64,000 nt of DNA, taken from contig JASCOE010000004.1 in assembly GCA_029959285.1 (NCBI GenBank), positions 1 through 64,000 on the forward strand. The letters are read 5' to 3'. Both the position numbers and the translations under genes were made by a program. The DNA is from Flavobacteriaceae bacterium PS02337 (GTDB taxonomy: Bacteria; Bacteroidota; Bacteroidia; Flavobacteriales; Flavobacteriaceae). Below, one piece after another: positions 19,982 through 28,186 of this stretch. The first letter of the stretch is position 1. The number at the start of each line of letters is the position of its first letter. The notes beneath the pieces were generated by a model. The model ran no database searches and was not told the DNA's origin. It saw nothing but the letters and a program-made list of their open reading frames with translations.

Positions 19982-20725
19982 ATGAACGTAAAACAATATT
20001 TAGATTCGACTTATTTAAAAACTGCTCCTCAAGCTGGTCTTTCTGAAGCAGAGAATATTGTTGTGGTTAAAAATGCCATTACAGAAGCAATTCAAGAAGA
20101 GTTTAAATTGATTATGATTCGTCCAGAATTCGTGGTCATGGCAAAAGAAATGATTGTAAAAGCAAATTCAGCTTTATTAGTTGGAACCGTAATTGATTTT
20201 CCAGAAGGAAAGTCAAGTTTGGAAACTAAAATAAAAGAAGCAAATGAAGCAATTGCAAACGGAGCCGACGACTTAGATTTTGTCTGTAATTATGAGGCTT
20301 TCAAAAATGGAGAATTAGATTTAGTAAAACAAGAAATCTTAATTGGAACTCAAATTGGATTAGCTCATAATAAAACAGTAAAATGGATTATAGAAGTTGC
20401 TTCGCTAACAGATAAAGAAATTATACAATTGTCTGCTTTAATAAAAAATGTGGTTGTATCACATTTTGATGAAGAAGAGTTTTCTTCTGTTTTTGTAAAA
20501 TCTTCAACTGGATTTTATAAAACAGAAAATAATCTTCCAAACGGAGCAACTTTTCCAGCTATAATTATTATGCTCGAAAATGCTTCTCCGTTGTCGGTAA
20601 AAGCGGCTGGAGGTGTTCGTTCTTATGATGAAGCTTTAGAAATGATTAATTTAGGAGTTCAGAGAATCGGGACTTCGGCGGCGAAGGCAATTGCAAACGG
20701 ACAAATTTCCCCAAATCAATATTAA
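19982..20725 (+). CDS. deoC: Deoxyribose-phosphate aldolase
   Basis: 247 residues from ATG 19982 (MNVKQYLDSTYLKT). The frame stays open back to 19886, but that stretch overlaps a terminator and the -7 element, so the shorter start is preferred. The TIM-barrel catalytic residues are visible: Asp near 99 (GADDLDFV), the Schiff-base lysine about K173 (FVKSSTGF) and the proton-relay lysine about K208 (VKAAGGVRS). The enzyme splits 2-deoxyribose-5-phosphate into glyceraldehyde-3-phosphate and acetaldehyde in deoxynucleoside salvage. The RemB-like gene starts 18 bp downstream and may be co-transcribed. Confidence 0.95.
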   Translation: MNVKQYLDSTYLKTAPQAGLSEAENIVVVKNAITEAIQEEFKLIMIRPEFVVMAKEMIVKANSALLVGTVIDFPEGKSSLETKIKEANEAIANGADDLDFVCNYEAFKNGELDLVKQEILIGTQIGLAHNKTVKWIIEVASLTDKEIIQLSALIKNVVVSHFDEEEFSSVFVKSSTGFYKTENNLPNGATFPAIIIMLENASPLSVKAAGGVRSYDEALEMINLGVQRIGTSAAKAIANGQISPNQY

Positions 20726-20743
20726 ATAAATACCTATATTTTA

Positions 20744-22867
20744 GTGAATAAGTTTTTTTTATCCCTTGTTTTAATTTTTTCATTCTTTGCAATTTCTGCA
20801 CAGCAAAATGGCAGTTCATCTATTCAGCCTAGTTTTACGGCAGAAATGTTTCCTATTTTTCCTAACTGTGAAAATTTAGATGGGAAAAAATTAGAGAATT
20901 GTTTTTATAAAGAAGTTCAAGATTTTGTTTTTAATAATTTTCAAGTTCCTGAAAACTTAAAACAAAATAATTATAAGGGAGAAATAAAAGTTCTTTTTGA
21001 AGTTGATGCTTCGGGAGAGTTTAAAATAATTTATGTTTCGGCTGTACATGAAGAATTGTCTGAAGAAGCAAAACGCGTTTTTGGAAAATTTCCAAAGATA
21101 AAACCTTCAACCTACAACGGAAAAGCTACATATTCTAAATACACGATTTCGATTGCCGTGCCTCTAAAAAGCGCAGCGCAAATTGAAGCGGAGGCTTTGG
21201 CTGCAGCAGAAATTTTGAAACCAATTGAAAAACCAATGACAGAATTGGATAGTATTGTATATAAAAAATACAATAATCCAGAATTTGAAAGTCATCTAAA
21301 TATTCCATTTTCTCATAGTTATTACGCTCAATTTGATGCAGAAATGAACCAAGTGGGAAGCAATAATCATACTGCTTCTAAGCCATTTACATATGCTGAG
21401 GTTTCAAAATATTATAATTTGAAAGCCGTTAACCAATCTTTGCAGAAAAATGTTTCAAGCTGGTTGGGAAGAAAATGGTGGAACGAAAATATGGTTCAAA
21501 TTCAAGGAGAAGGATATTGGTTCTCTTTAAATCCGATTGTTGATTTACAATTAGGAAAAGCTTCAGATAATGATGCATCTTACACTTACGTGAATACAAG
21601 AGCGCTTAATTTTAGAGGAGGTTTGGGGAAGCAAATCAATTTTACAACAACATTTTTTGAAAGTCAAGGAAGATTTGCAGGCTATTTTAATGAATATGCG
21701 GAGTCAATCAAGCCATCTGGAGGAAATCCGGCTATAATTCCAGGAATTGGAATTGCGAAAAGATTTAAAACAGATGCGTACGATTTTCCTTTAGCGGAAG
21801 CTAATATTACATATGCACCAAGTAAAATTTTTGATTTGCAATTGGGTTATGGAAGAAATTTTATTGGTGATGGTTATCGTTCTTTATTAGAAAGTGACGG
21901 AGCGAGTCCGTATCCGTATTTTAAAATCAACACTAATTTCTGGAAAATAAAATATACCAATACGTATATGTGGATGAAAGACGTTCGTCCAGAAGTTACA
22001 GAAGAACGAACTTATGCTACGAAATTTATGGCTAATCACTATTTGAGCTGGAATGTTTCGAATAGATTGAATTTAGGTTTCTTTGAATCTGTAGTTTGGA
22101 CTGACAGTAATAATAGAGGTTTTGATATTAATTTTGTGAATCCGATTATTTTTTACCGCGCTGTAGAGTTTGGTTCTTCTTCTCGAAGCGGAAACGCACT
22201 TTTAGGAATTACAGGAAAATACAAATGGAATAACAGCATCAATTTATATTCGCAGTTTTTAATTGATGAATTTTCTGTTTCTGAAGTTGGAGCTGGAAAT
22301 CAGAGCTGGAAAAATAAATTTGGATTTCAATTCGGGGCGAAATATTTCAATGCTTTCAACGTAAAAGATTTATTGGTTCAGGTAGAATTCAACCGTGTGC
22401 GTCCATATGTGTATTCGCATAGTGCCGTTATTACCAATTACGGGCATAATAATCAAAGTGTGGGGCACCAGTGGGGCGGTAACTTTAAAGAGTTGATCTT
22501 AATTGGTCGCTATCATAAAGGACGTATATATGGAGATGCAAAATTTACAATCGGAACAAGAGGTTTAGATTTTGATACCGCAGAAGATTCATTTAATTAT
22601 GGAGGAAATATTTATAAAGGTTACGATGAAAACCGTCCGTATGATACAGGTGTAAAAATAGGGCAGGGAAATAAAACAAGTGTTTTTATTGCCGATGTCC
22701 AAGGAGGATATTTGATAAATCCGATGACCAACTTAAAATTATTTGGAAGTCTTATTTACCGAAATTTTGATCCAACTCAAGAAACTGCGACTACTTTTAA
22801 GCAAAGTACAACTTGGTTTAGTATCGGTTTACGTTCGGATATTTTTAACTGGTATTTTGATTACTAG
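20744..22867 (+). CDS. remB: RemB-like gliding motility protein: TonB-C-like domain fused to outer-membrane barrel
   Basis: 707 residues from a GTG start. Signal peptide 1-19 (ending AISAQ). Residues about 60-145 resemble a TonB C-terminal domain (FQVPENLKQNNYKGEIKVLF, then YSKYTISIAVPL). Residues about 200-707 read as an outer-membrane barrel with many aromatic-rich strands, ending SDIFNWYFDY. In F. johnsoniae the remB gene, a motility gene, lies a few genes downstream of sprA in the order sprA-gcvH-vanZ-deoC-remB, the order seen here. The name rests on remembered synteny plus domain form. An automatic annotation might call it energy transducer TonB, but no inner-membrane anchor or proline-rich spacer is present. 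Confidence 0.7.
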   Translation: MNKFFLSLVLIFSFFAISAQQNGSSSIQPSFTAEMFPIFPNCENLDGKKLENCFYKEVQDFVFNNFQVPENLKQNNYKGEIKVLFEVDASGEFKIIYVSAVHEELSEEAKRVFGKFPKIKPSTYNGKATYSKYTISIAVPLKSAAQIEAEALAAAEILKPIEKPMTELDSIVYKKYNNPEFESHLNIPFSHSYYAQFDAEMNQVGSNNHTASKPFTYAEVSKYYNLKAVNQSLQKNVSSWLGRKWWNENMVQIQGEGYWFSLNPIVDLQLGKASDNDASYTYVNTRALNFRGGLGKQINFTTTFFESQGRFAGYFNEYAESIKPSGGNPAIIPGIGIAKRFKTDAYDFPLAEANITYAPSKIFDLQLGYGRNFIGDGYRSLLESDGASPYPYFKINTNFWKIKYTNTYMWMKDVRPEVTEERTYATKFMANHYLSWNVSNRLNLGFFESVVWTDSNNRGFDINFVNPIIFYRAVEFGSSSRSGNALLGITGKYKWNNSINLYSQFLIDEFSVSEVGAGNQSWKNKFGFQFGAKYFNAFNVKDLLVQVEFNRVRPYVYSHSAVITNYGHNNQSVGHQWGGNFKELILIGRYHKGRIYGDAKFTIGTRGLDFDTAEDSFNYGGNIYKGYDENRPYDTGVKIGQGNKTSVFIADVQGGYLINPMTNLKLFGSLIYRNFDPTQETATTFKQSTTWFSIGLRSDIFNWYFDY

Positions 22868-22983
22868 GATTTTTAATAAGATTTTTCGAAATAATACTGT
22901 TAAAGTATGCTGAGATCTTAATTTGTAAAGGTTTTATTGAAAAAAATCTAAATTTATAGGTTTAAATTCTACAATCTAATTTG

Positions 22984-22991
22984 TACATTTG
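22984..22991 (+). promoter_or_regulatory. -7 promoter element upstream of ctaB
   Basis: TACATTTG matches TAnnTTTG and lies 35 bases before the ctaB TTG start, in a 159-bp gap with no other visible feature. Confidence 0.55.
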
Positions 22992-23026
22992 CACCACTCA
23001 AAAAAAATACACAAACAACAACGGTA

Positions 23027-23929
23027 TTGAACGCTGCAAAAAATACATTATCAATCAAATCAATATTTCTAGACTTTAAAGAGATCACTAAGGCCGGTTT
23101 GGCTATTAGTGTTTTGTTTTCTTCTATTGCAGGATATTTATTAGGAGTTGATGCTGAACATCCATTTGAATGGAGTGTTTTGGCTGTTTTGGCTGTTGGA
23201 GGATATTGTATGGTTGGAGCATCAAATGCTTTTAATCAGGTAATTGAGAAAGATATCGATTCTTTGATGGATCGTACAAAAAACCGTCCAGTTCCTTCGG
23301 GGCGTATGACACCAAAAGTTGCTTTGTTTGTAGCAAGTCTGCTTACAATTATTGGTATTGCATTGCTTTATACCATAAATGCTAAGTCGGCAATGTTTGC
23401 AGCAATTTCAATATTTTTATATACAAGTGTTTACACGCCACTAAAAACCGTTACTTCGCTTTCTGTTTTTGTTGGAGCTTTTCCTGGTGCAATTCCGTTT
23501 ATGTTAGGTTGGGTTGCGGCAACAGGAGAATTTGGTATCGAAGCGGGAACTTTGTTTTTGATTCAGTTTTTTTGGCAATTTCCGCATTTTTGGTCTATAG
23601 GGTGGTTTTTATATGAAGATTACGAAAAGGCAGGGATCTTTATGCTTCCGACAGGAAAAAAAGATAAAGGAACGGCACTGCAGATTATTTTATATACAAT
23701 TTGGTTGATAATAGCTTCTCTGTTACCGGTATTAGGTTTTACGGGACAATTGTTTATCTCTCCAATTGCTGCAGTTTTAGTATTGCTTTTAGGACTTTGG
23801 ATGCTTTTTTATGCAGTAAAATTGTATCAGTTAAGAACTGCAAAAGCAGCAAGAACATTAATGTTAGTTAGTGTTTCGTATATTTCGCTTTTACAAATTG
23901 TATTTATTGTAGATAAATTTTTAAGATAG
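23027..23929 (+). CDS. ctaB: Protoheme IX farnesyltransferase (heme O synthase)
   Basis: 300 residues with about nine transmembrane helices, a UbiA-family prenyltransferase. The first polyprenyl-diphosphate motif is NAFNQVIEKDIDSLMDRTKNR (N67 to about R87) and the second loop has YEDYEKAGIFMLP. It converts protoheme to heme O for the a-type oxidase and sits in the inner membrane. The start is TTG 23027: the next in-frame ATG is about 60 residues in and would remove the first helix. The cytochrome oxidase subunit genes follow 2 bp later, so this is the head of a cox operon (also called cyoE). Confidence 0.95.
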   Translation: MNAAKNTLSIKSIFLDFKEITKAGLAISVLFSSIAGYLLGVDAEHPFEWSVLAVLAVGGYCMVGASNAFNQVIEKDIDSLMDRTKNRPVPSGRMTPKVALFVASLLTIIGIALLYTINAKSAMFAAISIFLYTSVYTPLKTVTSLSVFVGAFPGAIPFMLGWVAATGEFGIEAGTLFLIQFFWQFPHFWSIGWFLYEDYEKAGIFMLPTGKKDKGTALQIILYTIWLIIASLLPVLGFTGQLFISPIAAVLVLLLGLWMLFYAVKLYQLRTAKAARTLMLVSVSYISLLQIVFIVDKFLR

Positions 23930-23931
23930 TT

Positions 23932-24519
23932 ATGGAAATGACGTTGAAAACAAATGATGAACAAGCACAAAAGTCAAAATCAGCAAAACTGATTCTGCTT
24001 TTTGCAATGGTTAGTATGATTATGATGTTCGCTGGATTGACAAGTGCATTTGTAGTAAGTAAATCAAGAGCAGACTGGTTGAAGAATTTTGAACTTCCTT
24101 CTGCATTTTACTGGAGTACAGCAGTTATTATTGCTTGTAGTGTTACTTTTCATCTGGCAAAAAAAGCCATTCAGAAAGATAATAGAAGCGCGGTTACAAG
24201 CTTGCTTTTAGGAACTTTAGCATTAGGAATTTTATTTATTGTGCTTCAATTTCAAGGATTTGGACAAATCGTTGAACAGGGGTATTATTTTACAGGGCAA
24301 GGTAGTTCAATTACTACAACTTTCTTGTATGTGGTAACAGTTACGCACTTGTTACACTTAGCTGGCGGATTAATTTCACTTTTAATTATAATTTATAATC
24401 ATTTTAAACAAAAATACAATTCGACTCAAACTCTTGGTATAGAACTAGGTGCGATGTATTGGCACTTTTTGGATTTATTATGGGTATATTTATTTTTATT
24501 TTTATTTTTCTTTAAATAA
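23932..24519 (+). CDS. Cytochrome c oxidase subunit III-type protein (short)
   Basis: 195 residues with five predicted transmembrane helices and no extra domain. It has the heme-copper oxidase subunit III pattern: MFAGLTSAFVVSKSRADW early, TVTHLLHLAGGLISLL and MYWHFLDLLWVYLFLFLFFF at the end. It is the first of two consecutive subunit III-like genes, an arrangement common in Bacteroidota. The catalytic subunits I and II are not in the window. The C-terminus ends within the last membrane helix. Confidence 0.9.
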   Translation: MEMTLKTNDEQAQKSKSAKLILLFAMVSMIMMFAGLTSAFVVSKSRADWLKNFELPSAFYWSTAVIIACSVTFHLAKKAIQKDNRSAVTSLLLGTLALGILFIVLQFQGFGQIVEQGYYFTGQGSSITTTFLYVVTVTHLLHLAGGLISLLIIIYNHFKQKYNSTQTLGIELGAMYWHFLDLLWVYLFLFLFFFK

Positions 24520-24561
24520 GAAAAAAACGTAAATTTGGGAACTTTTTAACGAATATCTTTT

Positions 24562-25548
24562 ATGGGAGCGACAGTTACTACTGCAAACAACGACGAAAAA
24601 ACTTGGGGAGGCGGTCATGAGATCCAGCCACTAGGATCAAGTTATGGTAAAATGATGATGTGGTTTTTTATCGTATCAGATGCCTTAACATTCTCTGGAT
24701 TTCTAGGAGCTTACGGTTTTTCTAGATTTAAATTTATTGAAACTTGGCCTTTGGCTGATGAAGTGTTTACTCACTTTCCATTTATGCATGGTGTTGCGGC
24801 TCCAATGTATTATGTAGCTTTAATGACTTTTATTTTGATCTTTTCATCTGTAACAATGGTTTTGGCTGTTGATGCAGGACACCAATTGAAAAAGACAAAA
24901 GTTGCAATTTATATGTTTTTAACTATTATTGGAGGTTTAATTTTCGTTGGTTCTCAAGCTTGGGAATGGAAAAACTTCATTAAAGGTGAGTACGGAGCAG
25001 TTGAAACTGTTGGAGGAAGTTTACTTCAATTCGTTGATAAAGACGGAAAAAGAGTTGCTTTAGCTGATTTTGCTGTGAAATTACCAGAACAAAGAGAAGC
25101 TTTAACAAGAAGCAAAACAACTTGGTTTATGGAAGATGCTCAATCTTTACCAACTTTTACAGTTGCTGAAGTACAAGCAGGGTTTAAAGCTCATCCAGAA
25201 ATTTTAATCAGAACAGAAAAACTTACAGATAAAAAGAAAAAAACTGTTTTATCAAGAGAAGAATCTGAAGCGCATTTAGCTAATGCTAAATATGTTGTAG
25301 AAGGTGCTAACTTGATCAGAAACGAGTATGGTAATAAATTATTTGCTGATTTCTTCTTCTTTATTACAGGTTTCCACGGATTCCACGTATTCTCTGGAGT
25401 TATTATCAATATCATCATTTTCTTCAATGTATTATTAGGTACTTACGAGAAAAGAAGAAGCTACGAAATGGTTGAGAAAGTTGGTTTATACTGGCACTTC
25501 GTAGATTTAGTTTGGGTATTTGTATTTACAGTTTTCTACCTAGTTTAA
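24562..25548 (+). CDS. Cytochrome c oxidase subunit III with large hydrophilic insertion
   Basis: 328 residues. The subunit III core is clear: WFFIVSDALTFSGFLGAYGFSRF (about 34-56), helices to about 135, then GFHGFHVFSGV and YWHFVDLVWVFVFTVFY at the end. Between them, residues about 142-262 form a charged soluble segment with no Cys or His cluster, absent from ordinary subunit III. It lies 42 bp after the short subunit III gene and 19 bp before the subunit IV gene. Likely a peripheral subunit of a caa3/aa3-type terminal oxidase in the inner membrane. Confidence 0.92.
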   Translation: MGATVTTANNDEKTWGGGHEIQPLGSSYGKMMMWFFIVSDALTFSGFLGAYGFSRFKFIETWPLADEVFTHFPFMHGVAAPMYYVALMTFILIFSSVTMVLAVDAGHQLKKTKVAIYMFLTIIGGLIFVGSQAWEWKNFIKGEYGAVETVGGSLLQFVDKDGKRVALADFAVKLPEQREALTRSKTTWFMEDAQSLPTFTVAEVQAGFKAHPEILIRTEKLTDKKKKTVLSREESEAHLANAKYVVEGANLIRNEYGNKLFADFFFFITGFHGFHVFSGVIINIIIFFNVLLGTYEKRRSYEMVEKVGLYWHFVDLVWVFVFTVFYLV

Positions 25549-25567
25549 TTTTAGAATTTACATCATT

Positions 25568-25918
25568 ATGTCACACGAGCACGTATCAAATACAAAAAGA
25601 ATCTGGTTTGTTTTCGCATTACTTTCAGTAGTAACTACAGTAGAAGTTATTTTGGGTATCTACAAACCTGCATCATTAGAGTTTACTCATTTTATAGGTT
25701 TGAATCTGTTAAACTGGATTTTCTATATCCTAACAGTTTTCAAAGCATATTATATTGTATGGGCATTTATGCACATGGAAGGTGAAAAAAGCAGCCTTAG
25801 ATGGTCTGTTGTTTCTCCTGTTATCTTCCTAGTTTTATATTTATTGTTTATTCTGTTAACAGAAGGACATTATATTTATGGGGTTTTTAAAGATTCTACT
25901 ATTAAATGGAATTTTTAA
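25568..25918 (+). CDS. Cytochrome c oxidase subunit IV family protein
   Basis: 116 residues with three predicted transmembrane helices, the size and layout of CyoD/CtaF-type small subunits (VWAFMHMEGEKSSLRW between helices two and three). It closes the cox operon and a terminator follows. It probably stabilises the oxidase rather than taking part in catalysis. Confidence 0.88.
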   Translation: MSHEHVSNTKRIWFVFALLSVVTTVEVILGIYKPASLEFTHFIGLNLLNWIFYILTVFKAYYIVWAFMHMEGEKSSLRWSVVSPVIFLVLYLLFILLTEGHYIYGVFKDSTIKWNF

Positions 25919-25940
25919 CATGATATTAATTCAAAAAGAG

Positions 25941-25964
25941 TCCCGATAACATCGGGATTTTTTT
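25941..25964 (+). terminator. Rho-independent terminator of the cox operon
   Basis: TCCCGAT (25941-25947) pairs with ATCGGGA (25951-25957) over a 3-base loop, followed by Ts to 25964. Confidence 0.88.
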
Positions 25965-25971
25965 ATTTTTG
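25964..25971 (+). promoter_or_regulatory. -7 promoter element of the SCO operon, abutting the terminator
   Basis: TATTTTTG matches TAnnTTTG. It uses the end of the terminator T-run, 25 bases upstream of the next ATG. Confidence 0.5.
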
Positions 25972-25996
25972 TACCTCAATAATTTCCGTTAATACA

Positions 25997-26638
25997 ATGA
26001 AAAAAAATATAGTTCTCTTTGTACTTTTTGTTCTGCCAATTGTAGCTTATTTGTTTTTTGCTTCTGGTGTAAATAGTTTTACAACACTTCCTGTAATAAC
26101 ACCAAAAGTGGCAGATTTTGGAAATTGGGAATCATTGAACGGAAAAAAAATCTCTTTAGATAAAAAGATTACTGTATTAGGATTTTCTGGTTCTGATATA
26201 TTAGAACATAGAGGAAATTATTTCAACTTAAATGAAAAGATCTACAAACGTTATAACGGTTTTGAAGATCTTCAGTTTGTAGTTTTGTGTCCGCTTGGAA
26301 CAGAAAAAGAAGCTCAAAAAATAGTTGACGCTTTATCTCCTTTTACGGATGTTAAAAACTGGAATTTTGTTTTTGCTTCAAACGAAGAAATTCAAAAGTT
26401 TTACAATCAATTGCATTTAAAAGAAAAACTAAATCAAAATCTAGGAACTTCTAAAGTTTACATTATCGATAAAGAACGTAATCTTAGAGGAAGAAAAGAT
26501 AAAAAAGAATACAAAGAAGGTTATGATACTTTTCATCCATCTGAGTTAAGCAATGAAATGCTGGATGATTTTAAAATAATCTTGTACGAATACCGTGCGG
26601 CTTTAAAAAAGAATCACAACGCTACTAAGCAACTTTAA
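25997..26638 (+). CDS. Membrane-anchored protein resembling a SCO/thioredoxin fold without active-site cysteines
   Basis: 213 residues. One N-terminal membrane helix or uncleaved signal (residues 5-25), then a soluble domain beginning near residue 40. Late segments (SKVYIIDKERNLRGRKDKK) recall the strand and turn of SCO proteins, but there is no CxxxC; the only Cys is in FVVLCPLG. It is first in an operon with a true SCO protein, a DUF420 protein and a small CxxC protein, so a role in copper delivery or oxidase assembly is inferred. No established family name is claimed. Confidence 0.65.
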   Translation: MKKNIVLFVLFVLPIVAYLFFASGVNSFTTLPVITPKVADFGNWESLNGKKISLDKKITVLGFSGSDILEHRGNYFNLNEKIYKRYNGFEDLQFVVLCPLGTEKEAQKIVDALSPFTDVKNWNFVFASNEEIQKFYNQLHLKEKLNQNLGTSKVYIIDKERNLRGRKDKKEYKEGYDTFHPSELSNEMLDDFKIILYEYRAALKKNHNATKQL

Positions 26639-26648
26639 ATTATTTATA

Positions 26649-27335
26649 ATGTTCAAAAATAAATCATATATAGGAATCTCTTTTATCATTTTGATTTTCG
26701 GGATTTATGCCATTCCTAAAATTGTAGATCGTGTTAAAAACGGTGATGTTGTTAAAGGAAATCGTTTGGATAATGTTGGAGCAAAAACTTCAAAAGAAAC
26801 TAAACTTTTAACGATTGGTGCAGCGCCAAAATTCGAGTTGACAAATCAAGACAATGTAAAAGTTTCTAATCAAACGTATAAAGGAAAAGTATATGTTTTA
26901 GAATTCTTTTTTACAACTTGCCCTTCAATTTGTCCAAAGATGAACATGAGTATGTTGGAGATCGAAAAGACATTTTTTGGAAATCCTAATTTTGGAATCG
27001 TTTCTATAACAATTGATCCAAAACATGATACGCCGCAAGTATTAAAAGATCATGCGAAGTTGCTTGGAGTAAAATCTTCAAATTGGAATTTCTTAACTGG
27101 TGATAGAGATGTAATAATGGATTTGTCAAACAAAGGATTTAATCTTTATGCGGGTGCAAATGATAAAGTTAGCGGCGGATTTGAACATTCTGGTTTGTTT
27201 GCTTTGATTGATAAAGATGGAAATATTCGTTGCAGAAAAGATGAATTTGGAAATCCGAACATCTATTACGATGGTTTAGATAAAAAAGGAGTACGCGATA
27301 TTCAAGAAGATATTAAAATTTTATTAGCAGAATAA
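26649..27335 (+). CDS. SCO family copper chaperone for cytochrome oxidase
   Basis: 228 residues. An N-terminal membrane anchor (about 7-25) precedes a thioredoxin-fold domain. The copper ligands are C91 and C95 (TTCPSICPKMN) and H180 (FEHSGLFALIDKDG). SCO proteins deliver copper to, or reduce, the CuA centre of oxidase subunit II. The preceding gene ends 10 bp upstream and the DUF420 gene begins immediately downstream, which fits a cytochrome-oxidase maturation operon. Confidence 0.94.
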   Translation: MFKNKSYIGISFIILIFGIYAIPKIVDRVKNGDVVKGNRLDNVGAKTSKETKLLTIGAAPKFELTNQDNVKVSNQTYKGKVYVLEFFFTTCPSICPKMNMSMLEIEKTFFGNPNFGIVSITIDPKHDTPQVLKDHAKLLGVKSSNWNFLTGDRDVIMDLSNKGFNLYAGANDKVSGGFEHSGLFALIDKDGNIRCRKDEFGNPNIYYDGLDKKGVRDIQEDIKILLAE

Positions 27336-27338
27336 GTG

Positions 27339-27923
27339 ATGGAAGATAATTCTTTAGAAAAAAAATATAGTAAATTAATTGCAGTAGTTTCGATTATTAT
27401 ACCAGTTGCAGTAGCAGTCTTGTTTTTAATCAAACTAAAAGATTTTGGAATCAATGTTGAGCCACTTTCGTTTTTGCCTCCAATCTACGCAACTACAAAC
27501 GGTATTACTGCAGTTGTATTGATTTTGGCTGTTTTAGCAATAAAAAATGGGAATCAGAAGTTACATCAACCATTAATGACTTTTGCTATAGTTTTGTCGG
27601 CTGCATTTTTAGTAATGTATGTTGCTTATCATATGACAGCTGATTCTACTAAATTTGGAGATTCAAACCATGATGGTGTTCTTGATGCTATCGAAAGCGC
27701 AAAAGTCGGATCTTTAAGGTTGGTATATTTTGTGATATTGATTACGCATATTTTGCTTTCAATTGCAATCATTCCGCTTGTTCTAATTACTTATGTTAGA
27801 GCCTTAGCGCAGCGATTTGATAGACATAGAACAATAGCTAAAATCACTTTTCCAATCTGGCTTTATGTTGCTGTAACTGGGGTTGTAGTATTTTTAATGA
27901 TTTCACCTTATTATGCACACTAA
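27339..27923 (+). CDS. DUF420 membrane protein, CtaM-like oxidase maturation factor
   Basis: 194 residues from ATG 27339; a GTG directly before it at 27336 is also possible. About five transmembrane helices. Conserved histidines lie in membrane segments (YVAYHMTAD; LITHILLSIAIIPLVL; the DRHRTIAKITFPIWLYVAVTGVVVF stretch). DUF420 includes CtaM/YozB of Firmicutes, needed for maturation of aa3-type oxidases. Position directly after SCO and near the cox genes supports that role. The exact reaction, perhaps heme handling, is not known. Confidence 0.85.
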   Translation: MEDNSLEKKYSKLIAVVSIIIPVAVAVLFLIKLKDFGINVEPLSFLPPIYATTNGITAVVLILAVLAIKNGNQKLHQPLMTFAIVLSAAFLVMYVAYHMTADSTKFGDSNHDGVLDAIESAKVGSLRLVYFVILITHILLSIAIIPLVLITYVRALAQRFDRHRTIAKITFPIWLYVAVTGVVVFLMISPYYAH

Positions 27924-28167
27924 AAATAAAGTTCAAAAGTCAAAAATCAAAAATTTCATTTTAGGAATTTGTATTTTTCTAATTGGAGTTTCTGCGAATG
28001 CTCAATGCGCAATGTGCCGTGCAGCTTTATCGGGAGATTCTAATGTAAAAAAAGCAGAAGCTGTAAATGATGGAATTGTTTATTTAATGGTAATTCCTTA
28101 TTTACTAGTATTGATAATCGGTTATTTGATATACAAAATGTATACTAAAAAGAAAAAAGCAGTGTAA
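27913..28167 (+). CDS. Small membrane protein with CxxC after its signal peptide
   Basis: 84 residues, overlapping the DUF420 gene by 11 bases. A signal sequence ends ANAQ and is followed at once by CAMCRAALSGDSN, a CxxC that would face the periplasm. One transmembrane helix (about 54-72) and a basic tail (KMYTKKKKAV) follow. Position as last gene of the SCO/DUF420 operon suggests metal or heme handling for oxidase assembly. I know no characterised member. Confidence 0.75.
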   Translation: MHTKNKVQKSKIKNFILGICIFLIGVSANAQCAMCRAALSGDSNVKKAEAVNDGIVYLMVIPYLLVLIIGYLIYKMYTKKKKAV

Positions 28168-28186
28168 TTTTACACTGCTTTTTTTT
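28158..28186. terminator. Bidirectional terminator between convergent genes
   Basis: GCAGTGTAA (28159-28167) and TTACACTGC (28170-28178) form a strong stem, with As before and Ts after, so it can end transcription from both sides. It spans the end of the small CxxC gene and the end of the DUF4403 gene. Confidence 0.88.
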
